Of a stretch of DNA of 64,000 nucleotides, positions 13,301 to 25,300 are shown piece after piece. The DNA is from Lutjanus erythropterus (Eukaryota > Chordata > Actinopteri > Lutjaniformes > Lutjanidae), in contig CM034593.1 of the NCBI GenBank assembly GCA_020091685.1, positions 44,889,733 to 44,953,732 on the forward strand, in the 5' to 3' direction. Position numbers and translations under genes: made by a program. The notes under the pieces are model-generated. The model did not search any database, was not told the origin of the DNA, and saw only the letters and a list, made by a program, of their open reading frames with translations. The stretch's first letter is position 1. The number at the start of each line of letters is the position of its first letter.

Positions 13301-16300
13301 CTAATGATTATTTCCTCAGTGGATTAATCTGTTGATTATTCTTTTGATTAATCGATTAGTTGTTTTGCCTATAAAATGTCAGAAAAGTGAAAAATGCCAA
13401 TCAGTGTTTCCCAAAGCCCAAAATGATGCCCATGAATGTCTTTTTTGTCTGCAATCCAAAGATATTCAGTTTACTGTCATGAAGGAGTTAAGTTAGCAGA
13501 AAATATTCATATATAAGAAGCCACAGTCACTTTTGACTTCTTTTTTTTATTTTACTCAAAAAGATTAATCAATTATCAAAATAGTTGGCGATTAAATTAA
13601 TAATCAATTATTCGAGTAAGTGTTGCAGCTCAAAAGATTAGTAAATCTAGATTTAAAATTAAGCAGAGCTCTGTTGCACAAACCTCAGTTTACCTCAATT
13701 TAGTAATTCCAAATGTAGTTGCTTAAACTGAAATGAAATAGAGTTCAGTCAATATGGACATGCTTGCTACTTACCCACATTAAAATAGATAAATAAATAG
13801 ATAATAAATCTAAGTGCTGTCAGAACTTAGCTAGTAAGTAAAAAAATGAGGGGACATTAACAACACTTGTATTGTTTGATAGCTAGCTAAAAAGTTAAAG
13901 TTAAACCTCGTCAAGTGTGAGTTTAAAGTCACTGGATTACAGTTTACATTGGAGTTTAAAGTTTTTGTGTGACAGAAATAAATTGAATTTAGGTTTAGAG
14001 TAAAAACTAAGCTGAGAGGCTTAAATTTAATCTTCCTAATTTTAAGCTGGTTTAAACATTTGGTGCATCATAATTAAAAGTTAAACCAGGATTTAAGTGG
14101 ATTTAAAAATTAATTCTTAAAATCCTGAAACATCTAAAAGATGATAGTAAGTGAAATAACAAAAGTGTCTGTAGAAAGAAGACGGAGGCTTTTGAATTCA
14201 ATTTCTGTCATGTTTATGCATACATACAAAATGTGGGATTTTCTATCCAGTTCGATGACAAGTGTGAAACTGGATATTCTTTCATCCAGTGTTATTCTTC
14301 CTCTGTCTGCATGTGTCATACCCAGTGAGGAGACAGTGAATGTGTCAGCCCTGCGTCTGCATTTCTAATTCAGTGTTGATAAAACAAAGAGGAAGATTGT
14401 AAAAAAAAAAAAAGAGAGAGAGACATAATTTAACAATCAAGCGGATGTTTTCTGTTTTGTGTGTCAGTAAAAGAAAAGCCTCAACATTTGCATACTGTGC
14501 TGTTTGTTCTGCTCGATGCGAGATTTCCTATTGGGTGAGGAGGCAGACTGCTCCAGCAGGGTCAGGGCTAAAAACCAATGCAGCAGGGTATTGTGATATG
14601 TTGCGTGGCAGTTTTGTATCGTATATGGATGCAAAGTATCGAGAGCTGCTGTTTGAGGTTTCAGTTTTTTAAGAAAGAAGCAATACAGCTCTAACCTGTC
14701 TCCTGCTTTAATGAGGGCACTTATTGTTTGATGTTTTTATATCGTTATGTAGCTTCACACAAGTGTTTCTCATGTGTGTATATTTTAGAGTCTTAGCCCT
14801 TTTAAAGCCATTTTCCTGCGTGACCTGATGTAGGTTTCTGCATGATGATGTTGCCGCATATAAACCCCCAAAGTGGAAAACAGATGGAGTTACCCTTTTA
14901 AATTTACACAATCTGTGCAGATGGAGGTTTTATATTACTCAGCTTATGTTATTAAATTGTGCCCCTGATGAGTCACACTCTTGTAAAGGACGTCACAGTC
15001 TTCCACTCTACAGTATATTAATGACCCAGTGTGCTTACCTATCAGTATGTACCTATCACTGCTGCTACTCGTATTAACGCTGGAGGGATGAGTCTACAAG
15101 ACAGCATGGTGCCACTGGGCTCTCTTACCACATCAGAATCTAACTTTATTGTGGTGTTTTATAGAAGATTAGGATTGAATTGCTCCCAGTCAGCATGTTA
15201 CATGTAAATTGTGTAAAGGAGGAGGTCCGTTGGATGATAATTCTGCATCATCTTTTTGTTTTGGGTTTAAATATAAAGCTCAAGCATGTCATAATGTCCC
15301 CTCCAAAACCACACCCTCTTTTTGCTTTCCTGTTAGTGTTCATTTTGGGTCAGTTCCCAAGTTATCTTTGTCACCCGAGGACTTTATATCTTGATATACT
15401 AAATTGCGGTCTGATGCTTTTCTGGTTTTCACCCATAACTCGAGCATGATTAATCCAACACTGTTCTGGCTTTCAACGTGCATTTTGTTATTTGATTGTC
15501 ACTGTTAAACAACACAACAACATCTTTTATATAAATTTTTATTATTTAGGTTTATAAAGGGTGTTGTTCAGGATAACTGAGGAATCAATCATACTTTATC
15601 GATCCACGAGGGGAAAATTGTTCATGTTACAGATGCTCCCGTTTAAGTATAGAAAAAATACAAGGTAGGGCTGCAACTAACAAATATTTTCATTATTGAT
15701 TAATCTGTTGATCATTTTCGCAATCAATTAGTTGTTTGGTCTATAAAGTGTCAGAAAATGGTGAAAAGTGTCGGATCAAGTCTTATTTTGCCCACAACCC
15801 AAAAATATTCAGTTTACTGTCATAGAGCAGTAAAGAAACCAGAAAATATTCACATTTATGAAGCTGAAATCAGAGAATTTCATTCTTAAAGAACTACTAA
15901 AACCGATTAAGTGATTATCAAAAAAGTTGACAATTGATTTAATAATCAATTATCCTATTAATTTGTGCAGCTCTAATAGAAGCATAGCAAAACTGTAATA
16001 AAAGAGAAAAAGATATATGTTAAAATATGTTCATTCTACTGCAATATAATCAGAAATATATACAAATTAAAAGTATGTAAAAAGTGAAAAAATTATGGAT
16101 GGCTTGTCGGCTTTACCCTGTGTTCTGTTGTTGATTTATTTTGTCTTACAACTTCTCGTCTTGTACATCTTCTTTCAACCAGAGGAGATCCTGGAGCGGT
16201 TGCGGGCCAAGAAGGAGGAGGAGCTGGAGGAGGTGAAGAAACGGGCTGCCGAGGAGGCCCTGAAAGCTCGGCTGGAGAAGGAGAAGAAGGAGGTGGACGT

Positions 16301-19300
16301 GGAGAAGGACGACGAGGAGGCAAAATCGAGGGATGAGTGGCAGCAGGACGGGAAGGTCAAGGCTCTAACAAAGGAGGAGGAGGAGACCAAAGAGGAGGCC
16401 ACGGAAGATATAAAGGACGGCGTCAAAACTGGAGGTGATTATGATGTTTATCTTTGATAAGAAATTCAGAAAAAACACATCCAATTAGTTAACCTGAAGA
16501 TATGGTAATAGTAGCACAAAAAACAATAAAAAGTCTGACCTGAAAAGCTCTTTCTCTGGAAGTCGCTACCTCTTCTGTTCTGTTTTTGAGCCTTGGAAAA
16601 AAAGGACATCATCACAATGGTGTAATTAGTTATTGATTTAAGAATCAATTCCGCTGTTGTTTGGCTCTTAGACCAATTAGAAATGCTGTGCTGTTTTTCA
16701 AGACTCAAGTTGGCGATCACAAAGCACATGTGGTAATTAATGTTGGTGCCTTGCTGGATGTGTATTATACAGCGCAATAAAGAGGCTCTTATACAGAATA
16801 ATAAGACATTTATTGCATGAGCAGAAGAAGAAAATGCTAACGTCTTTAGTAAGCGGCGTCTAATTACCCTTGAGTGCACAGGGAATATAAATACCTGTGT
16901 GCCTTCCCATAAGTGCATGATTGCATTCATCTTAAAAAGTTAAAGAATCCCAGAAGTTAAAGGCATAATATGCAGGATTTTCCTAAAAAAAAACACAAAC
17001 AAACAAAAAAAAGCAAAACAAGAAGTGTGTTTATATCTGCATAGACTTTACCCTCTGGCCGTATTTTCTAATTATCTCATATTTTTCTCTGTTCTGTATG
17101 TTTTTGTTCATCAGCCATTGGGTGATGGTGTGTAGCACCCAGCCAGTAACAGCAAGCAGGTTGTGAGGTCAGGTTTAGTGATTAGCCCTTCAGCTTCATA
17201 GCAACAAGGTCTTTGGTTCGAATCCTGGTTCGGACGCAGCCTTTCTCTGTGGAGTTCCTGTGTGTTCCTTAAGTACTGGTGTAGGTTTCCTCGGGTTGTT
17301 CTAAGTTGACCTTTACTTTTACCTTTACTTTTAGCTTGAAACATAGCGACATCACTGTCTCTGTCTCTCTCCCCTCCGTCTGTGTCATAAAGAGGTCATG
17401 ACACAGACAGGTCTGTGTGTGGTTAGCTGGGGGCGAGGCTGAGATACACACGTGCAGGCAGAAAGAGGACATGGCAGATATAATGAACTGTCGCTTTGGC
17501 TGCATTCACGCAAAAGCCGGCAATGTGGCACCTTCTTGCAGGATTGTGCTGAGGTGTGGGTGTGTGTAGTTTAACTCTTACGTCTCACACGCAGTAGATA
17601 TGTAGTGACGGCCCAGACAAGCCCAAGTCCTGCTTTGGTCAGGTACCCTTTGGTAGGACTGCTTTATTATGGCAAAAATCAGCAGAATGATTATTTTGAT
17701 TGATATTGAAATCATGATTTTTCATTGATTTGAGTGTTTACTGGACATTTTTTACACAATGACTCTGAACTTTCAATATAATTGAACTGAAAAACAAGAA
17801 ATAAATGAAAATGCGTAATAAAGCGAAAAATATGAAGATAAATAAAGCAAATAATATGTAACAAAAATATCTATCACCAACTGTGATGTACAGTGTATCT
17901 TTTTACATAGTTTGCCAGCATTGCAGAATCAAAAGAGGCGTGACACGACACAACAGCACACTGGTCAGCAGGTGATTCTCCATGTTTATAATCACACACA
18001 GAGCTGATAATCATGTGGATTTACAACATAAAAGTTTTTGTTTCTGCGTAAATGGGCCGTCGCTTCCCCTGCTAAAGATTAATTAAAGAGATCGCCTTGT
18101 AAGATACACACAGGCAGGATTTCTCTTCTCCTGCCTGTTTGTGTGTGCTCAGTGCTCGTCTCCCTCCGCTTAAAACATCTGGTAAATGTGTGGAATAAGT
18201 TCGTCATTTAACGGAAACAGCAGCGGACATGTAACTCAGCAGTAAAATCAGTCAACATGAGCTGAAACCAAAACTGTCTGAAAAGGAAGGGTGCGTTGCA
18301 TTTACAACACAAGACAAAACAAAACACACCATCACAGCATGCGGCACGATAAATGTTTTATTTTGATTATCTTGTTTTAATGATTGTGGGAAGCCAAAAT
18401 CGTAACTGAAATTGAAATTTAATTAATTGCCCAGCCCTACCCTTGGGTACCCACCGGGTAACCTGCAAAAAAGTTGTATAACGGGTAAATTCACAAGTAC
18501 AGACTAATTGCGGGCAGGCAGCAGGTGAGAACACAAATAATTTCCAGGATTTTCTTTTGTTATTGTGAAAGCCTACGACAAAACCTTTGACCTGCATCCA
18601 GACAAACAATGGGTCGTCACTGATCTAACAGTAATGTAGGCTCGCTAATAGCTAAAACGGATGACATAAAGGCAAAAGTCAGTGTAGGATATCAAATTAA
18701 GGACAATAAATTGTGGAAGGCCAAGTCGAACATTTGGGAGAAGTTTTGCGTGAACAGAGACTGAGAATATCACTGTCAGCGGCTTTGCTGCTTGTAGAAA
18801 GTTTCAAAAAGTATTAGCTTTTGATAGCTGCAAGCTAGGCATGTTGTTGCAGAGGAAACACATCGACAGATGCAGGAGCACAGTCTCTAGTCTCTAGCTC
18901 TGTCAACCACTGCTGCTTTTTCTCTCTCTTACTCTTGTTTAGGCAGGATGGAGGGGCTAACTTTGAATGGTGTGTTTACAAACAGGAACAAATCCTGCAT
19001 ATTATACCTTTAAGATACGTTTTTTAAGGTCATATGTGTAGCTTTGCCAACAATTTTTTACTTTTTCAGTTGGTGATGATTTTTTGGTTTGACTATACTT
19101 GTCAGCCCATCACTGCTTCTCTCCATTGTCTTGAAGTTATATGTGTAATATCCACTGAAAACCACAGTATTTACAACATTGCTGCTGTTCATCTGTAGCT
19201 GTCGAAGCTCCACCCACTGTCCAAGAAGGCAGTAGTGGCAGTAGCACCTCAGACGGACCTAAACTTCCAGCAGCCCCTGCTCCAACACAAACCATCCCCA

Positions 19301-22300
19301 CCGACGTGAGCTATAGCCTGGCCGCGGAGGCTCCAAAGCCCCCCGCTGCCTCCTCCGTAGGGGCTCTGATAGAGGGATGTTCCCATACGGAGGTCTCTAA
19401 CAACACCAAAGGTACACAAGGACGTTTCAGGGTGAAATTGACCTCATTAAGCTGCTTTACTGCCGCAGTCTGCAACTTCGCTGGATTGTGCGACCAATGT
19501 CATGCCCCTAACATCGCCAGTGCCTTGTTTGTTCCGCCATATACCCCCAGTGCTTTAGCCTCCCTCCTGACCATTTCCCAGCCTGCCGCTTTGCTTGTGG
19601 CTCTCACTTCATCTGCTGGCTTTTGTGTTCAATATTTCACTTTTTGTTTCCTGAAATCTGGCTCCAGCCTTGTAACACTTTCCGTCGTTTTGCACTTGAA
19701 CTCTTAATTTCCTCATGCTCTCTTTTTCCCCATAGAGACAAGAAACTGATTGCATCGATTGATTTGCAATCAGACAGCATTGTCACCGCAATCATTATGG
19801 CTAGAACCGAGCCTCAGTCAACTGAGGACAACGCTCACTGTGCCTGCTGCAGTAATTCTTATAAAAAGCTTTTCTTCTGCTGCTTGCTTGTAATGGGAAC
19901 CTCTGGTTAGATGGCTGTCCATTTAAGTAGTGCATTTGTGGATACTTGTTCAGGGATGATCTGCACATGTTCATCCTTAAAGGTATAGTTCCGATTATTT
20001 GAAGTGGGGTGGAAGTCGTTATTATCCATAATCATTTATTCACTACAGTGGATGCTGGTCACTGCCTCTCCAGTGTGGAGAAGCAGAGAGGAGTATGTCA
20101 TGGAAGCAAATCAATGTACTGCTGTGGACGGGGTCAGCAACATAACTGTAATAACTTTATTCATATAACACCTTTGCTTTGACAGACAAGGCAGGGTACC
20201 CAGGAGGCAGTGAGCAACAGAAGCAAGAGAAAGTTAAACTGAGATAAAACCATAACACACTGCAAAAGAGGCAAAAACATAGTAGAATTAAGATGGAACA
20301 ATAAAATATGTAAAGATAAAATAATAGAAGATAAAAAAACAGCATCACATAGTGGCTACTAAGTATAAATAAATGGAAATAAAAAGAATAAAGTAATAAA
20401 AATTTGAAAGTTTAACAGAACAACAGAAGGTATCTTAGACACATATTGACAAAATCAATGTAAATTTAAATGTACATGATATTTATAATATTTTCACTGC
20501 ATTACTTTCCCATCAGACAGCCTTTTCTGACAGGAAATTGCTGTTAGAATAAGCCAAATACTGCTCTCTCTACACCAACCAAACTCCACAGGTGAAATCG
20601 GTCATTTTACCTTGCAGAATGTGGGAGCTGCTGGTCTACCGCTTTCTCAATCCGTTTGTGTTATTGTGTGATTTCTTTATTTCGAAAGGATGGTTTGGAT
20701 TCGCAGAAGTGAAACAATAACACAAACGAACAGATCAAGGCAATAGTAGATCAGCAACTCCTGTGTTCTGCAAGGGAAAATGACGGATTTCCTCTATGGA
20801 GTTTGGTTGGTTCGGGGGGAGCGACATTTGGCTTATAACTGTAGTTTCCCACCAGAAACAGCTATCTGATGCCAAAGTAAAGTGGTGAAAATATTCTAAA
20901 TATAGCTTATACTTAAACTGATATTGTTTTTTTGTGAACCCTTTAAGTAGCTAAAATACTGTGTTCATTTCTTGGCTTGTGTGCTGGTTCTTCTCCCAAC
21001 TGAAGGTGTTCTGACTGGCATCTTCTGTAGCTAATACACTGACTATTGATTCATGAAATATCTCAAATAATCCCTCTTCAAAAAATCCAGACAATCCCTT
21101 TTATATGTGTGCATGAGCCTAGTTGGAGCCTTGCCTTGCCTGGACTGGTCACCCGTTGCTTTCAAGTGACCCATCCCTTCATGTGAACTGGTTATTTGGT
21201 GCATGCATTGCGCACAAGTTATCAGTAGAGGGAGCCACAGCCTGAACTATTTCAGAACCATCACAAGAAAGTTTGTTTTCATCATGACTGACCTTCTTCT
21301 TGTGCAGAGCCTCGTGTTTATTGGTCACTGCTGACAGCTTTGATGCCACAATTTGTCTTGTTTTTCCAGTTCAGACGTTTCAGTCGGCGCTAACACCTGC
21401 ACTTTGCTGGAACACTTAAACGAACCATGAAAGATGTCTCAGATGATGACTGATGACGGCAAAAAAAGCCAACACAATTCCAGACAGGCTTGTTTATGTA
21501 ACGGTCAATACTCCTTGTGATTTTCTGTCTGTGCTGCAGAAACCCCATCATCAGAGTCTGTCCCTGTCAGCGGAGATGGCGTCCCCAGCCTGAGCCAGCC
21601 CTCCCACACTAACGAAGAGAACAGTAACAGCAGCATGGGAGCTGTGGTCCCTCCCAGTGGTCCCGAACCTCCAGACCTGGCTGACAAGTCCTCCCAGTCA
21701 TCACTGGCCAGCCTCGATGATACAGGTCTGACCAAACAATACCTCATCTGATGTCTGACGTGTTCATACATTTTACATGATAGTTTAATCTGCACAAGAA
21801 AAGCAGTAACCTATGCTTCAGAATTGGGACAAATCATGTCCTACCATAAAAAAAATCTTACTGCCAACACTGCAATTCCATTGTTTAAGGATTTATATGT
21901 ATGAAATCTATGTGATTTAAGAAATGTTTTGGTTTGCTTTTTTTCTGGCTCTGTGCCAGAAAACACCCCCTTTTTTCACTAAAATATGATTTAATCAGGC
22001 ATAAAAAGGTTTAGCTATATCCTAAGGACCCCTGTTTCACTTCCTGGTTTAAAAATGGCGGGTATACTGCTACGGCTGGGCAATATATATCGATTTAATA
22101 CCATATAATATCGGTATTATATCGTATCATGACATGAAAGGAGATGTCACATTAGATTTTGGCTATTGTTATCTTGTGATATGGCACAAGTGTTGACTTT
22201 TCCTGGATTTGTCTGTGAAGTGATGTAATTTCCTGAACCTACCAGACTGTTCTAGCTGTTCAATTATTTGTCTTTGCCTGCATAGTCATTATATCCACAT

Positions 22301-25300
22301 TGCTGATTATTTGTCAGAAATCTCACTGTTAATTAGGGGTGTTAATGATTAATCATTAATTGATTAATCGCTGCTTATTTAGAATTTAGCATTTAACTAA
22401 AATATTAATCAATAATTAATCAATAGTCTGGCTGTTGAGTAAGGAAACTTAAAGGAATAGCTCACCCAGAAATGAAAAGTCAGTCATTGTCTACTCATTC
22501 TCATGCCGATTGAAGGTCGGTTTAGTTTTTTAGTTCACAAAACTCTGCTGGAGTTTCACAGGAAAACAGCATTGCAGAATCATCCAAACAGTGGAAGTGA
22601 ATGGTGACCAGTTTTCAAATGTAAAAAAAACAGAATAAAAATATAAAATGCCTCCATACTGCTTGTGGTGTAATCCAAGTTTCCTAAAGCCCCGACATGC
22701 CAAGTTGACTAAGAAAATGTTATTTACACCATATTTCTAGCCCGAATCTTCAATGTAGAGCCTTAGTTTGGAGCCACATTCACATGCACACTGTCTGAAC
22801 TGTGAATGTGTGGTGTGACGGTGTGCAAACAGCATGTTTGGGAATTTAGGAGACTTAGGTTGCACCACATGAGCAGTATGGGTGCAATTTGTTTTGTTTT
22901 TTTTCCAGTTGTTGTTAGTTATTTATCTTTATGTTATGTTTCAAAACTGGTCACCATTCACTTCCATTGTTTGGGAGATTCTGCAGCACTGTTTTCCTGT
23001 GAAACTCCAGCAGAGTTTTTCGGACCAACAGAATAACCCTGACCCTCAATCAGCATGAGGGTGAGTAGATAGATGATGATTGAATTTTCATTTTTGGGTG
23101 AACTTTCCCTTACAACTTAAAATGAGAAAAACGTGCATTTTGTATCTTACTAATTATTAATTAATTCTTAGCAATTTCAACTGTTGATTAAGGAAAATGA
23201 ATAAAAGTTGCAACTCTTAGTTAATATTTTGTGAAAGTCATACCAATAGTCATATCTATAATACAGCAAACTTATTTTTATCACTTTTGCCCTTTCAACA
23301 CCTCATCAGTCACTACTTACATGATCAATAATTATCAATATCAACCCATAAGAAACTTCACTGTTTGATAGGTTTTTCAACCAGGCCCAGGCCTAAATAC
23401 TGCTCAAGCACTGGTAGGAGTTCTATTTTCCCACAAATTCATTAAATAATATTGTTATAAGATGTGTCTCAACCGTAACATGTCAACTCTGTAGCCCTTC
23501 TACATAAAAGCTTAAATAAGAATTATGGTTTATGTGTGTTTTGGTTAGTATTAAGAAAACTCTTAGCAACTTACTAAAATAAAAAATAAACTGTCTACTC
23601 ACTACAACTATGGGGTGAAATGAAAAAATATAACATTTTAAAACTTCGTAAGACGTCAGCTCTATCATATGTAAAATGTAATCATTAGGAGGTTGGCCCG
23701 TTACGATGTTTAACTGCCAAGAGTTTGATCATTTAATATATATTTTCCAGAATTATTGAAGAGTAAAAATTAAAACCCCTACAAAGTATGGCTTTGTCCC
23801 AATTCTCAAGATCAGTGCAGTACAAACATATTACAACTGTTTCTTATGTAATGGCTTTCAAGACTGTATCGGTTTCACTGATCAATCCACATCAAATAAA
23901 GTTCACAGCTGTGTCTGACTTGGTTTCTTCTGTCCTTGACTGAACTGGGCACTTGGTTTCCAGGGGACAGTAAAGACTCGGCCAACGGTGAGACGACAGG
24001 CCTCAGCAGTAAGAAGTCGTCGGCGACTCGCATGGTGACCCGGCTGAGAAATCCAGAGAGCAAGCTCAGCCAGCTCAAGAGCCAGCAGGTTGCAGCCGCT
24101 GTCCACGAAGCCAACAAGGGTTTCAAAGAGGGTAAAGAGGTGAGAAGAACTGTTGATGATCATGATTTATTTTTTTTAATCTATGAATGAAAAATGCCTG
24201 CATGGTGTCTGACACAGGTGCGCAAAGCAGGACATGTACACATGAATATGAAGTTAAAGGTCTTGAATTCTGGCGATTGAACATTGTCCTAAACTTAACT
24301 TAACATAATATAGTTAATGCCTGGTTGCATAAACTACCTTACGTCTTAACCTTACATTTGTACCTTATGCAAAATGTTTCGGGGCATTCAACATTAATGC
24401 CTGACTGGCCACGTGGGTCAGAAATCTGCTTGCCCAAAGTCAATTTTTACCAGCCCCTGTACAAATTGTTTTCTATGTTAGTGGTTGTTGTTAAAAACAA
24501 AGACTAAATTATATTATTATTACTTATTATAATCTGTGGCTGCAATGTCTAGAAAATGTCTAGAAAATAGTGAAAAATGTCTTGTTTTTTCAGCCCCAAA
24601 CCAAAAGATATTCAGTTTAATATGATAATAAACCAAGAGGAATGGGAAGTCTCCATATATGAGAGGCTGAAAACAGCATTTTCTGCTATTTTGCTTGGAA
24701 AAATTACCTTAACAATCAATTGATGATCAAAAGAGTCTTTTTTGCTAAATTTACTTGCTCGGCATGGCATTTTACTTGCCGCAGGCAAGTGAGCAGTCCT
24801 TATTGTTGAGCCCTGTCTTAGGTTGTCTCCAAGCCTAAGCGTTTGGACTAACACTTTCATGCTAGTTACTGTCATAATGCAACATGTGCACTTCAGTTAC
24901 TATGGTCATGCTTCACTTAAAAGCATTATTGTCAGTGTTAGTTAGCCTCTTCACAGTGGACAGCACAGAGAGCACAAAAAGAAAAAGAAAGCCGTACTGA
25001 ATATGAGGATCTGTGATGAGGATACTTATTTTATTCAGAGGAGGTGCTTGTATATGTATCATAGATTAGATTATGAACTTTGCTGTCTTTTAATAAATCT
25101 GAATGACTCTTTTTTCCCCCAACCTCTGCAGGTACTAGTAGTAAATGCACAAGGTGACATCACCCGCGTCAGCACACGTAACAGCAAGGACGTGGTGATG
25201 AAGGGGACACTCAGCCAATACTTCAAGCTTGGCCAGGAGGGGAAGTACCGCGTCTATCATAACCAGTACAGCTCCAACGCCGTGGCCCTCAACAAGCACC

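Larger units (their letters stand above)
11884..16182 (+). other. bptf intron (4.3 kb): minisatellite, two MITEs, unassigned DNA
   Basis: Contains a degenerate 30-bp minisatellite (11940-12275), MITE copies at 13290-13632 and 15666-15975, and a second repeat around the latter (15595-16080). Poly-T at about 12885-12901 and poly-A at about 14400-14412 are simple tracts. 13640-15590 is AT-rich, with short ORFs on both strands that I do not recognise. Confidence 0.75.
16961..19009. mobile_element. TTAA-flanked DNA element (Kolobok/piggyBac-type target), composite
   Basis: Flanked by TTAA on both sides (16957-16960 and 19010-19013). Termini aggcataatatgcaggattt and, inverted, aggtataatatgcaggattt: 19 of 20 match. 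Length 2,049 bp. It contains a nested hAT-like MITE and a SINE-like piece and has no transposase frame. The TTAA site and AGG ends fit Kolobok- or piggyBac-mobilised elements; which one is inference. Confidence 0.82.
16435..19198 (+). other. bptf intron occupied mostly by a composite TTAA element
   Basis: About three quarters of this intron is one element flanked by TTAA (16961-19009) that carries a nested hAT-like MITE (17654-18439) and a SINE-like piece (17180-17320). Outside it (16435-16956 and 19014-19190) I see no exon; a 154-codon open frame on the - strand (16466-16930) has no recognisable similarity. Confidence 0.75.
19412..21539 (+). other. bptf intron with TTAA-type and foldback repeats
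   Basis: Contains a TTAA-family fragment (19977-20143), a dispersed repeat (20149-20420) and a long foldback element (20440-20942). The exon 5 frame stays open to 19707 past the donor, but the extra residues are unlike BPTF. 20950-21530 shows nothing I can name. The acceptor is gtgctgcag. Confidence 0.72.
21726..23963 (+). other. bptf intron with nested repeats
   Basis: Holds a MITE-like piece (22076-22240) and a TTAA foldback (22455-23109) that sits inside another element (22334 to about 23230). 23240-23950 is AT-rich with no exon or named repeat. The acceptor is ggtttccag. Confidence 0.72.

Noticed and set aside
16095-16457. 120-codon ORF that starts with a hydrophobic segment and looks like a membrane-anchored charged protein
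   Set aside because: The hydrophobic part lies before the caaccag acceptor at 16182; only the part from 16183 matches bptf. It is intron read-through.
16466-16930. 154-codon ORF on the - strand
   Set aside because: No recognisable family, AT-rich intron composition, no splice or start context; expected by chance in this much DNA.
17216-17226. Candidate tRNA gene from a ggttcgaatcc B-box
   Set aside because: No acceptor stem or anticodon arm can be folded around it; the context matches a SINE.
19412-19707. Open continuation of exon 5 beyond its donor, as an alternative 3' end
   Set aside because: The added residues have no BPTF similarity and exon 6 joins in phase at 19411; retention is possible but unsupported.
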